From contig DATMNI010000327.1 in NCBI GenBank assembly GCA_035570275.1, positions 1-48,157 on the forward strand: a stretch of 48,157 bases of DNA. Reading direction: 5' to 3'. Positions 8,048 to 16,269 of the stretch are shown here, in pieces. The DNA comes from DATMNI01 sp035570275. Lineage in GTDB: Bacteria > Acidobacteriota > Terriglobia > Bryobacterales > Bryobacteraceae. The notes under the pieces are model-generated. The model saw only the letters and a program-made list of their open reading frames with translations. It had not been told where the DNA came from and did not search any database. Numbering within the stretch: the first letter of the stretch is position 1; each line of letters begins with the position of its first letter. The translations under genes and the position numbers were made by a program.

Positions 8048-9583
8048 TCACACAAAGACCCCGGCCGGCATCACGCCAACCTGTCCGATCAAAGGCCGGA
8101 ACTCCATGCCTGGCAGCACGTCCCTCTCAATGTCGATCCCCGGCGCGACCTCGATCAATTCCACGCCCTCAACCCCCAACCGAAACACTGCGCGCTCGGT
8201 GATGTACAGCACCTCCTGCCCCTTGCGTCTTGCATATGCTCCGGAGAAAGTCACCCGCTCCACGGCGCGCACGAACTTCCGCACCTTTCCTGGCTGCACC
8301 ACCTCCAGTCGGCTATCGGCCCACCGCAGCTTCGAGCCCTGCGCGTCGAACGTCCCGCAAAACACGACCTTCTTCGCGTTCTGCGCGATCTCGATGAAAC
8401 CACCCGGTCCGATCAGATTCCCGCCCAAATGCGACACGTTTACATTACCCTCCGAATCCACCTCGCCCATCCCAAGGAAAGTAATGTCGATTCCGCCGCC
8501 GCTATAATAGTCGAACTGCTCGATCGAGGGGATGATCGCGTCCGTGTTTCTCGCAGCGCCAAACAGCCGATCGTCGAGCATTCGGCCGTTGTGCGCCCCC
8601 TGTTCCACACTAATCCACAAGTCTCCACCCAAGCCCTGCTCGGCTATTACACCGAATATCCCGCCCGGTATACCGAAGCCGAAGTTGAGCGATGCTCCCG
8701 GCCGTAGTTCCAGCGCCGCCCGTCTGGCCACAATGCGCCGCTCGAGCTTGGGTGGCAAATCCGCCTGGAGTTCATCCAGATAAGCCCTCCGCGACCCGCT
8801 CACCGCGGGATCGTATCCGAGCCCGTAAAACTGCTGCTGCGCCGTATCCTCCACCACCGCGTCCACCATGATGCCCGGAACCCGCACATGCCGGGACGGC
8901 AAACTTCCCGGCTCCACTATCTGCCGCACCTGCACAATCACCACGCCGCCGCAGTTGTGCGCTGCCAGCGCGATCGAATGTATGTCCAGGTCGATCGCCT
9001 CTTCTTCCGGGCTCACGTTGCCCCTTGTATCTGCGTAAGTCCCACGAATGATGGCGGCGTCTACGCGGAAGGGCTTGTACCGCAGCACCTCCTCGCCGGC
9101 GATCTCCAGCAGTTCGACCATCGTGTCCCGGCTCCGCTCATTGCATCGGCCACCCTGCTGCCGCGGGTCGGCGAACGTCTCCAGTCCGCAGTGCGTGAAC
9201 AGCCCCGGCCGTCCCGCGCCAATCTCACGCAACAGTTGCTGGATTACGCCTCCCGGAAAACAGTACGCCTCGATTTTGTTCTCGCGGATCAACTGCTGCA
9301 TCTGCGCCGACCAGGTGAAGTGCGACGCAATCACGCGCTTCAGCATCCCTTCGTGCGCGAACCGGTTCGTCCCCATCGATTGCCGGTCACCAAGCCCCAG
9401 CGAGTGCACCAGCGTCAAGTCCCGCGGATGGCCCGTTTCCAGGAACCGCCGTTCTATCGCCTCGAATACCAGCTCGGCCGAGATCATTCCCGCCCCGTTG
9501 CCGCTGATTGCGACTGTGTGCCCGTCCTGAATCAGCGCGGCGGCCTCGGCCACCGACATCACCCTTGCCTGCCTGGTTCTCAT
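8048..9583 (-). CDS. Acyl-CoA:carboxylate CoA-transferase (family I, propionate/acetate CoA-transferase-like)
   Basis: A 511-residue protein with both halves of a family I CoA-transferase fused, as in propionate and YdiF-type enzymes. The N-terminal half has SVAEAAALIQDGHTVAISG and YCFPGGVIQQLLREIGAG. The linker has VPGIMVDAVVED. The C-terminal half has LNFGFGIPGGIFGVIAEQG and the probable catalytic glutamate, Glu327 in SVEQGAHNG. These enzymes move CoA between an acyl-CoA and a free acid through a glutamyl-CoA intermediate. ATG at 9583 overlaps the crotonase stop as ATGA; the frame stays open about 190 codons upstream, but that part lies inside the crotonase gene and is not family sequence. 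It presumably activates an organic acid for the hydratase and dehydrogenase encoded beside it. Confidence 0.9.
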   Translation of the reverse strand: MRTRQARVMSVAEAAALIQDGHTVAISGNGAGMISAELVFEAIERRFLETGHPRDLTLVHSLGLGDRQSMGTNRFAHEGMLKRVIASHFTWSAQMQQLIRENKIEAYCFPGGVIQQLLREIGAGRPGLFTHCGLETFADPRQQGGRCNERSRDTMVELLEIAGEEVLRYKPFRVDAAIIRGTYADTRGNVSPEEEAIDLDIHSIALAAHNCGGVVIVQVRQIVEPGSLPSRHVRVPGIMVDAVVEDTAQQQFYGLGYDPAVSGSRRAYLDELQADLPPKLERRIVARRAALELRPGASLNFGFGIPGGIFGVIAEQGLGGDLWISVEQGAHNGRMLDDRLFGAARNTDAIIPSIEQFDYYSGGGIDITFLGMGEVDSEGNVNVSHLGGNLIGPGGFIEIAQNAKKVVFCGTFDAQGSKLRWADSRLEVVQPGKVRKFVRAVERVTFSGAYARRKGQEVLYITERAVFRLGVEGVELIEVAPGIDIERDVLPGMEFRPLIGQVGVMPAGVFV

Positions 9584-10359
9584 TGGTTTCGATACTCCGG
9601 CTTCCGCTTCTCGATGAACGCACGCACGCCCTCTCGGCAATCTGCCGTTCCCGCCGCTTCCGCCACCGCGCTTGCATGATGCTGCCGTAGATCGGTGTGA
9701 AGCCCTCCAAGAATCCCCTTCACCAGCGCCATCGCCGCTGGACCGTTGGCGCAAAGACGCTCGCGCCATGCCACCGTCTGCTTCTCGAGATCTTCCGCAT
9801 CTTCGGCCACCGCCGTCACCAGGCCCCAGTCCAGAGCCTGCGCCGCCGCGATTGGCGTGCCAAGCAGCGTCATGTGCCGGGCTCGCGCCAACCCGATCGT
9901 CTCCGCCAAACGAGAGACGCCCATCCACCCCGAGATCATCCCGAGCGTCACCTCGGGCGTCCCCAGTTTGGCTGAGCGCACCGCAATACGCAGGTCGGCC
10001 GCAAGCGCCAGTTCCAACCCGCCGCCCAGCGTGTGACCGCTGAGCACCGCAATAACAGGCTGCGGCAGCGCGGCGATGCGAGTGAATACGTCGATCCCCG
10101 GTAGGATCCAGTCGCGTGCCATTTCGTGCGGCCCCAGCGCTCCCCAACCTTCGATATCGCCTCCGGTGCAGAAGAATCGCCCGTGTCCGCGGAGTAGTAC
10201 CACCCGAACGGCACGATCGCCTTCCAACTCGCGAGCGAACCCATCCAACTGCCGAAGCATCGGCATGGTAAGGGCGTTACCCTTTTCCGGCCGGTTCAGT
10301 GTGATCTCGGCCCACGTCGCCCCGCCCTGCTCGAATCGCTCAATCAAAACATCCGTCAT
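9580..10359 (-). CDS. Enoyl-CoA hydratase/isomerase (crotonase family)
   Basis: A 259-residue protein of full family length. The crotonase hallmarks are NRPEKGNALT (22-31), the oxyanion loop FCTGGDIE (63-70) and both catalytic glutamates: Glu116 in HTLGGGLELALA and Glu136 in GTPEVTLGM. The glycine-rich segment after the second Glu reads ISGWMG instead of the usual PGAGG. It hydrates 2-enoyl-CoA thioesters or isomerises the double bond. It lies 9 nt after the SDR stop and overlaps the CoA-transferase start by ATGA, so translation of the three genes is probably coupled. Confidence 0.9.
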   Translation of the reverse strand: MTDVLIERFEQGGATWAEITLNRPEKGNALTMPMLRQLDGFARELEGDRAVRVVLLRGHGRFFCTGGDIEGWGALGPHEMARDWILPGIDVFTRIAALPQPVIAVLSGHTLGGGLELALAADLRIAVRSAKLGTPEVTLGMISGWMGVSRLAETIGLARARHMTLLGTPIAAAQALDWGLVTAVAEDAEDLEKQTVAWRERLCANGPAAMALVKGILGGLHTDLRQHHASAVAEAAGTADCREGVRAFIEKRKPEYRNQ

Positions 10360-10368
10360 CGCATGCTC

Positions 10369-11136
10369 TCAAAATCGCGGCGTAATTAACCCGCCGTCTA
10401 CCGATACCGCCTGCCCCACCGTATATGGCATCCGCCCCTCAGCCATCATCGCGACTGTCTCCGCGACATCGGCCGGATAACCCCACCGCATCGCCGGCAC
10501 CAGTCCGGCGGCGATCCGCGCGTCGTAATCCGCCTTCACCGGAATCGTCATCCCGGTCTCGATCACGCCCGGTCTCACCTCATACACGCCTATCCCGTCC
10601 GCCGCCAGCCGCAGCCCGAAAAGCTTGGTAATCATACTCGATGCCGTCTTCGACACACAGTACTCGCCCCGGCTCACAGACACCGCCACTGCGTTACTCG
10701 ACGTAATGTTGATGATGCTGCGGTGTTGCCCGCCGACTTCACCCTGTCGGAGCATATAACGCCCCGCCGCTTGGCAAAGGAAGAATACCGCGCGCGTGTT
10801 TACCGCGATACAGCGGTCGAAGCTCTCCGGCGTTACATCCAACAGATCGCCGCGCCGCAGCACACCAACCCCAGCGTTGTTCACCACGCAATCGAGCCGG
10901 CCCCATCGGTCGACCGTCGCGTGGACTATCCCAGCATGCGTCGCCAGGTCGGCGACATCGGCCGTCCACTCGAACGCCGACCCGCCAAGCGCTGCAATTT
11001 CGCCCGCAACTTCCGCGAGCAAGTCCGCGCCGTCGCGGTCCACCAGCGTCACATCAAAACCGGACCGCGCCAGCCGCACCGCGCACCCGCGCCCAATGCC
11101 GCGGGCCGCCCCCGTTACTAATGCCACGGGCCTCAT
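10369..11136 (-). CDS. Short-chain dehydrogenase/reductase
   Basis: A 255-residue classical SDR. The cofactor motif TGAARGIG (8-15), NNAG (86-89), the catalytic Ser in ITSSNA (about 146) and YCVSK (Tyr159, Lys163) are all present, and the C-terminus ends GQAVSVDGGLITPRF as in FabG-like members. Asp33 in VDRDG at the end of the second strand points to NAD(H) preference. It is first in the run SDR, crotonase, CoA-transferase, MaoC, cupin and probably oxidises a 3-hydroxyacyl-CoA or a related alcohol (inference). 170 nt separate it from the truncated glycyl radical gene upstream. Confidence 0.88.
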   Translation of the reverse strand: MRPVALVTGAARGIGRGCAVRLARSGFDVTLVDRDGADLLAEVAGEIAALGGSAFEWTADVADLATHAGIVHATVDRWGRLDCVVNNAGVGVLRRGDLLDVTPESFDRCIAVNTRAVFFLCQAAGRYMLRQGEVGGQHRSIINITSSNAVAVSVSRGEYCVSKTASSMITKLFGLRLAADGIGVYEVRPGVIETGMTIPVKADYDARIAAGLVPAMRWGYPADVAETVAMMAEGRMPYTVGQAVSVDGGLITPRF

Positions 11137-11306
11137 TTCATCACGATCCTCAATATGGTTTCCACGTTGAAAATGAGGCGGCGCGTCAGCGCCTGCGGCG
11201 CCATCAGGTCGGTTTTATACAATGCGCCTCCCAGCCTTCAACGCTACGTAGCAATGCGGCGCTTTATGACACCTTCGAATAATCCATGATGATCTATATC
11301 CCCGAT

Positions 11307-11888
11307 TCAATTCAAATTGTAAGACGTGCGGCGGATGATGTCGTCCTGCGTCGCCCGGTCGAGCGTCACAAATAGAGCACTGTACCCCGCTACTCGCACC
11401 ACGAGGTCCCGATATTTCTCGGGGTGTTTCTGGGCTTCCAGGAGAGCTTCCGTGCTGACGGTGTTGAATTGAACGTGCCAGAGTTTCAGACTCCGGAATC
11501 CCTTCAGCAACGCCACCAACCGGTTCAGTCCTTCTTCGGATTCCAGGCTGCCAGGCGACAGGCGCAGGTTCAGCAACTGGGCGATGCTCTTGATTGTGGG
11601 CAGTCGGGAAAGCGAACGGAGAACCTTGGTGGGACCGCCGGTGTCGCAGCCGTGAACGGGTGACACCCCTTCCGCAATCGGCTCGCCCGCGCGGCGTCCA
11701 TCGGGCGTCGCGCCGACACTGGCCCCTAAGGGCACGTTGGCGGCCCGCCGAGTTGCGGCAGAACCTGGCGGAGAATTCGCGCGTGAAGCAGATTCACGGC
11801 AGGGTTCGCGGGCCGGTACAAACGGGTGCGGCGATGGAACGAGCGGTGCGAGAACCTCTTCGGGCTCTACCAAAATCGCTTCAGGCAT
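11307..11888 (-). pseudogene. Free-standing C-terminal part of a glycyl radical enzyme (PFL-like)
   Basis: From ATG 11888 the frame gives 193 residues. From about residue 51 it matches the C-terminal part of pyruvate formate-lyase-like enzymes: VPLGASVGATPDGRRAGEP, GVSPVHGCDTGGPTKVL, WHVQFNTVS and the glycyl radical motif VVRVAGYSALF with Gly168. The roughly 600 N-terminal residues carrying the active-site cysteine are absent; residues 1-50 look like unrelated Pro/Ser-rich sequence. No activating radical-SAM enzyme is in the window. The simplest reading is a deletion remnant. The intact frame over 130 conserved residues leaves open an autonomous glycyl radical subunit, as GrcA/YfiD is in Escherichia coli. 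A GGAG lies 13 nt before the ATG, which is far for a ribosome-binding site. Confidence 0.65.
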
Positions 11889-11949
11889 AATAGACCTGTT
11901 ACTCCTAAAAATATGGGTGGCGCAGGCTGCTTGCGCGCCACACTCACAA

Positions 11950-13200
11950 CTACTGCCGGGTTGGTAACCCCAACTGACTCCTTCCGAGCGCGGTAAGATC
12001 GTTTTCCGTGCCGCGTCCGCGAAAATCGACTTCGAAGTCGTCGGGAGCGAAATCGGGCGGAGTCCTGCCTTCCAGGAAGGTGGGGGCCTGCCGGGCCAGG
12101 TAGGCTGTGTTCTTGGCGCACCCGACAGTGGCGCCGATATATATGACGTTGCTGTAGCCCTGGCCTTTGTGTTCGTCTTCGACTGCGTGCACCACATCGG
12201 AGTGCCAGAACACAGCGTCGCCCGGTTCCATCACCGGGATCGACGTGAGCCCCTCTAAGAGTGGGGCGTGCCATTCCGGCCGCACTGACAGCGCACGGCC
12301 TGGCATGGCCCCGCACAAATCGGCGCCCGGAACGTCGTCCTGGAGAGCGCGGAGCAGCATGTACACCATGCTGTTCGCGATCGGGATCAACTGCAGCGTT
12401 CCGTCTCCCTTGCCCTGCCGGGTCAACGCCGTCCAGCCTTGGAAAGTGCGAAACATGGAGCAGACGGCCGGAGACGGGATCTCGCGCGCATCCGGGCGAA
12501 AGGCGGCATCGAAGGGATCGTAATCGCGCCAGTTGCCCGCGAACACGTGGCGGTAAACAGCGCGGAAATTCTCGTCGAGCCAGCGCTCCACCGATCCGCC
12601 ATCGCAGTGCGGCGAAATGCCGAGGGAGGTGGATCCCGGCGGCCGCCTCCGGATGCGATCGGCGTACACCGGCGTCTGCTCGGGATCGAAATGACGGCGG
12701 CCCTCGCTTTCAGCACGCCACAGGCGGTTAATAAAGATGCGTGCTCGGGTGAGCGATTCCGCTTGGCGCGCTTGCACCTGCGGACGCGACCAATAAATGC
12801 CGTAGATCTGGGGCTTGCTCATCCCCAGGTTGCCGAAATACTTGTCTTCTGCGGCATGGGCGAGTTTCTCGTCCAAACGGTTCTCCTCCACATACCTGCC
12901 GATCTCTTCATTCCAGGCGCACGCCTGTTCGGGCGCAAAGACATTCCTGATGACGCATGCGCCGCGATCTTTGATTTTCGCAGTCATTTGCGGCGACACG
13001 GCGCCGTCGGCGATCTCGGAATAGGGGACGGTAGGGATCACCGCCTCGCCGGCTTCCCGCTCCTTGACGATCTGCGCCACATTGCGGCGCAGTTCAGATT
13101 CGACGTCGCGGAAGACGTCCGCATAATTCGGGAGCGCCTGCCGCAAGTCCTTCTTTACCTGGCGGATGGCTTCGGGTAGATTCTCGATTTCGAACGGCAT
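11950..13200 (-). CDS. DUF1479 protein (YbiU-like, putative Fe(II)/2-oxoglutarate oxygenase fold)
   Basis: A 416-residue protein close in length to Escherichia coli YbiU. ATG 13200 has AGGAGG 8 nt upstream. The family opening is FEIENLPEAIRQVKKDL. A metal-binding triad is plausible: HCD (His198, Asp200) in GISPHCDGGSVERW, with the distal His in FWHSDVVHAVED (His333 or His338). This is the HxD...H pattern of cupin-fold iron oxygenases. No substrate is established for DUF1479. The gene sits just upstream of the glycyl radical remnant. A second, fossil copy of its 5' end lies in the opposite direction at 13627. Confidence 0.85.
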   Translation of the reverse strand: MPFEIENLPEAIRQVKKDLRQALPNYADVFRDVESELRRNVAQIVKEREAGEAVIPTVPYSEIADGAVSPQMTAKIKDRGACVIRNVFAPEQACAWNEEIGRYVEENRLDEKLAHAAEDKYFGNLGMSKPQIYGIYWSRPQVQARQAESLTRARIFINRLWRAESEGRRHFDPEQTPVYADRIRRRPPGSTSLGISPHCDGGSVERWLDENFRAVYRHVFAGNWRDYDPFDAAFRPDAREIPSPAVCSMFRTFQGWTALTRQGKGDGTLQLIPIANSMVYMLLRALQDDVPGADLCGAMPGRALSVRPEWHAPLLEGLTSIPVMEPGDAVFWHSDVVHAVEDEHKGQGYSNVIYIGATVGCAKNTAYLARQAPTFLEGRTPPDFAPDDFEVDFRGRGTENDLTALGRSQLGLPTRQ

Positions 13201-13626
13201 GGTGCTGTCCTCCTGGAACCAATGGAAAGGCCCGTGAAGGGCACGGGCTCGTCTCAGGCCCTATGAAGCGATTTTAGAGCGGTTCCCAAGTCTGGAATGG
13301 CCGGGAAAGGCCAATTACCGATAGAATTCGGACAGCCTGTGGATGGGAAATGGCCGAAACTCAGCAGTAAAATCGATACAACGTCCGACGGCACCAGCGT
13401 CGGGTCGCGAGGATCGGGTTCGAATTAGGTTTTCGCGGTCCGTACCCAGTTCGGAGTTTTCGGACACAGCCTGCCCACTGTTTGTCTGAATAGTATCATT
13501 TCTTGACTGAATCCGGAGTTGTTCCCGCTCTTGGTGCGGCCTAAGATCAATCATGCGGTCCACCGGAAGCGCGTGCATCCGTTACTGTCGCGCTTCAGGT
13601 TCTCCATCACTCAGGGTAAAAGAGCT
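13201..13626. other. Intergenic region, no gene seen
   Basis: About 430 bases between the DUF1479 gene (leftward) and the exported cytochrome gene (rightward). It must hold both promoters. TTGACT at 13503-13508 could be a -35 element for the rightward gene, but no matching -10 is evident. Open frames here are short and without recognisable sequence. Confidence 0.4.
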
Positions 13627-13690
13627 ATGTCGTTCCACGTTGGCAATCTATCCGAAGCGATTCGAGACTTTAGGGCGAAACTGCCATGGA
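13627..13690 (+). pseudogene. Fossil 5' end of a second DUF1479 gene
   Basis: ATG 13627 opens with MSFHVGNLSEAIRDFRAKLP, which aligns with the start of the intact DUF1479 protein (MPFEIENLPEAIRQVKKDLR) on the other strand 430 bases away. The DNA is also alike: aatctatccgaagcgattcg against aatctacccgaagccatccg. After about 21 codons the similarity stops and the frame runs on, still open, into the signal peptide of the DUF1592 protein. The intact gene and this fossil form a divergent inverted pair. If this ATG were used, the exported cytochrome would carry a 26-residue foreign N-terminus. Confidence 0.6.
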
Positions 13691-13704
13691 AGCGTGAAGC
13701 CGCC

Positions 13705-16269
13705 ATGCGCGTCCTAGTCGTGAAATCGACCTGCTGGCTGGGTTTTATACTGGTTTGCGCGACGACGTTCAGTCTGGCGCAAACTTCCCGCCCCGGTTCC
13801 GTTCCTGCGGACGCGGCGAATAGTCTGCAGCCGTTTATATCCAGCAATTGTTATACCTGTCACAGCTCACAAACGAAAACGGCAGGGCTGGACCTGGAAT
13901 CTGCTGCCAGTCGCTCGTCCTCAATTCTCCAAGACCGCACTACGTGGGAAAACGTCCTGGCCAAGCTGAAGTCGCGCCAAATGCCGCCGAAGGGTACGCC
14001 GCGGCCTGAAGAAAAGGGACTCCAAGCCGTCATCCACCAGTTGGAAGGCGCACTGCTGGCAGCCGAAACGTCTGCCAAACCGGATCCCGGGCATATCGCA
14101 CCACACCGTCTGAACCGCACGGAATATAACAACACGGTTCGCGATCTGCTGGGGGTCGGCACACACCCGGCGGACGACTTTCCGCAGGACGATTCCGTCT
14201 ACGGCTTCGATAATATTGCCGATTCGCTGACCATCTCTTCTCTCCTGATGGAGAAATACATGGCCGCCGCGGAGAAAATCGCGGACACAGCCATCTTTGG
14301 CCCCGACCTGAAACCGGAGCCCGTGCGTATCGACGTGGCCATACCGCGACGCATGGAAACCACTAACTCCGTACAGATTACGACGCCCGCCTATTACTCG
14401 ATGTCGAACTATGACGTGACGGGACTCTCGCAGCCCGGGTCGTATCACCTAAGTTACCAGTTGCCGGTGACGGCCGAGTATGTCTTCAGGATCACGGGAG
14501 CCGGTAACCGTCCTGCCGGCTCCGAGCCAACCCATGTTGAGTTTTGGGTGGATGGCAAAATTGCGAAGACGTACGACGTGGCCAACGTCGGGCTGTCCGG
14601 CTTCGAGCGCCGCCCCGACTTCTGGGAAGCGCGCTTGATGCTGTCGGCAGGGACACATGATTTCGTGGTTACGTTTCCCAGGCAGTTCGATGGCCTGCCG
14701 GCGAAATATGGAGGACCGAACCCGTCAAAACTGCCCGAGCCCCCTGGACGCGGCAATTTCAACGCTACGGCTAACGCCACACCCGATCCCCAGGCAGCCG
14801 CCGGCGCTGGCCGCGGCGGTCAAGCTGCCGACAATCGTCCGGGCAAGATTGAGGAGCGGCGCATCGCCGCTGAGAGGGCCAGGCAGCAGGCCGAGCACCC
14901 CACGTGGAACGGTCTGTCCGTTAATGAATTCGATATTATCGGTCCCTATAACTACACCAGGGTTCCGTCACCGGAGAGTAAGCAGAAGGTTTTTACCTGC
15001 AGCTATTCGGACAAGGCCAGTCAGCCCTCATGCATGCATAAAATCGTCTCCGACCTCGGGGCCCGCGCGTTCCGGCGTCCAATGGCAGCCGGCGAAGCCG
15101 AGCCTTTCGTCGCGATTGCCGAGAGCGCGCAGCGCCGCAGCGGCTCCTTCGAACATGGCGTCTCGGTGGCTCTCCGGGCAATCCTGGTCTCGCCGGATTT
15201 CCTGTTTCGCATAGAAAAGAACGCCGCGTCGGGCGATGCACCGCACCGAATCTCAAACTACGAGCTTGCCTCGCGGCTGTCCTACTTTCTTTGGAGCAGC
15301 ATGCCGGATCCGGAACTGACGAAGCATGCGGCCGACGGATCTTTGAATAAGCCGGACGTGCTTCGGGCCGAAGTGAAGCGCATGCTGTCCGATTCCAAAT
15401 CGAGCGCACTGGCCGACAACTTCGCGGATGAGTGGCTGGAAGTGCGACGGCTGGAATCGATCACTCCGGACCGCGATCGCTTCCCGGACTTCGACGATTA
15501 CCTGCGGGATTCGATGAAGCAAGAGACCGAGCTGTTCATCCAGAATCTGCTCCACAACGACGGCAGCATCCTCGATCTGATCGATGGCAAGTACACGTTT
15601 CTCAACGAGCGCCTGGCCGGTCATTACGGCATTCCGGGAGTGAAGGGAACCGAATTCCGGAAAGTAGACCTCACCGGAACCGGCCGCAGTGGCGTTCTGA
15701 CGCAGGGCAGCGTCCTTTCGGTCTCTTCCTACGCAACCCGCACCTCCGTGGTTCTGCGCGGCAAATGGGTTCTGGAGAATTTTCTGAACGCTCCGCCCCC
15801 GCCTCCTCCGCCGAACGTACCCGGCCTGGATGCTTCGCGCGTAGGCACCTCGGCCTCGTTGCGCCAGGTAATGGAGCAGCACCGGGCCAACCCGGTTTGT
15901 GCTTCTTGCCATACACGTATGGACCCGCTGGGTTTCAGCCTGGAGAATTACGATGCGGTCGGATCGTGGCGCGATCAGGACGGCCAGGTTCCCGTGGATT
16001 CGTCGGGCGTGCTTCCGGATGGCCGAACCTTTCAGGGCGCTGACGGCCTCAAAGCGATTCTTCGCAGCGACAAGGACGCATTTGCGAACGGCATGGCGTC
16101 AAAGCTCCTGACCTATGGTCTGGGACGGGGCCTTGAAAGCTACGATCGCCCTGTCATCAGTCAGATTGTCCAAAGCCTGCCGGCCAACGGCTACCGTCTT
16201 TCCAGCCTGGTGCTGGAGATCGTAAACAGTCTTCCATTCCAGATGCAGAGAGGAGCAGGACCCCAATGA
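13705..16269 (+). CDS. Exported DUF1592/DUF1588/DUF1585 di-heme protein
   Basis: Starting at ATG 13705, which begins a Sec signal (MRVLVVKSTCWLGFILVCAT), the protein has 854 residues. The order is: a cytochrome c domain with CYTCH (13849-13863); a DUF1587 segment (HRLNRTEYNNTVRDLLG); a beta-rich insert with a Gly/Pro/Ala-rich linker (near 14740-14890); DUF1595 (ARAFRRPM); DUF1592 (ELASRLSYFLWSSMPD); DUF1588 with a second heme site CASCH (15898-15912); and DUF1585 at the end. This assembly is typical of Planctomycetes and Acidobacteria and is thought to be a periplasmic redox enzyme working with a DUF1552 protein; no reaction is established. The stop overlaps the DUF1552 start as ATGA. The frame extends upstream through the DUF1479 fossil, so the start is not certain. 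Confidence 0.9.
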   Translation: MRVLVVKSTCWLGFILVCATTFSLAQTSRPGSVPADAANSLQPFISSNCYTCHSSQTKTAGLDLESAASRSSSILQDRTTWENVLAKLKSRQMPPKGTPRPEEKGLQAVIHQLEGALLAAETSAKPDPGHIAPHRLNRTEYNNTVRDLLGVGTHPADDFPQDDSVYGFDNIADSLTISSLLMEKYMAAAEKIADTAIFGPDLKPEPVRIDVAIPRRMETTNSVQITTPAYYSMSNYDVTGLSQPGSYHLSYQLPVTAEYVFRITGAGNRPAGSEPTHVEFWVDGKIAKTYDVANVGLSGFERRPDFWEARLMLSAGTHDFVVTFPRQFDGLPAKYGGPNPSKLPEPPGRGNFNATANATPDPQAAAGAGRGGQAADNRPGKIEERRIAAERARQQAEHPTWNGLSVNEFDIIGPYNYTRVPSPESKQKVFTCSYSDKASQPSCMHKIVSDLGARAFRRPMAAGEAEPFVAIAESAQRRSGSFEHGVSVALRAILVSPDFLFRIEKNAASGDAPHRISNYELASRLSYFLWSSMPDPELTKHAADGSLNKPDVLRAEVKRMLSDSKSSALADNFADEWLEVRRLESITPDRDRFPDFDDYLRDSMKQETELFIQNLLHNDGSILDLIDGKYTFLNERLAGHYGIPGVKGTEFRKVDLTGTGRSGVLTQGSVLSVSSYATRTSVVLRGKWVLENFLNAPPPPPPPNVPGLDASRVGTSASLRQVMEQHRANPVCASCHTRMDPLGFSLENYDAVGSWRDQDGQVPVDSSGVLPDGRTFQGADGLKAILRSDKDAFANGMASKLLTYGLGRGLESYDRPVISQIVQSLPANGYRLSSLVLEIVNSLPFQMQRGAGPQ

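Noticed and set aside
9584..10147. Frame open about 190 codons upstream of the CoA-transferase start
   Set aside because: It lies inside the crotonase gene in another frame and has repetitive Gly/Arg-rich composition typical of a shadow frame; the ATGA start at 9583 fits the family.
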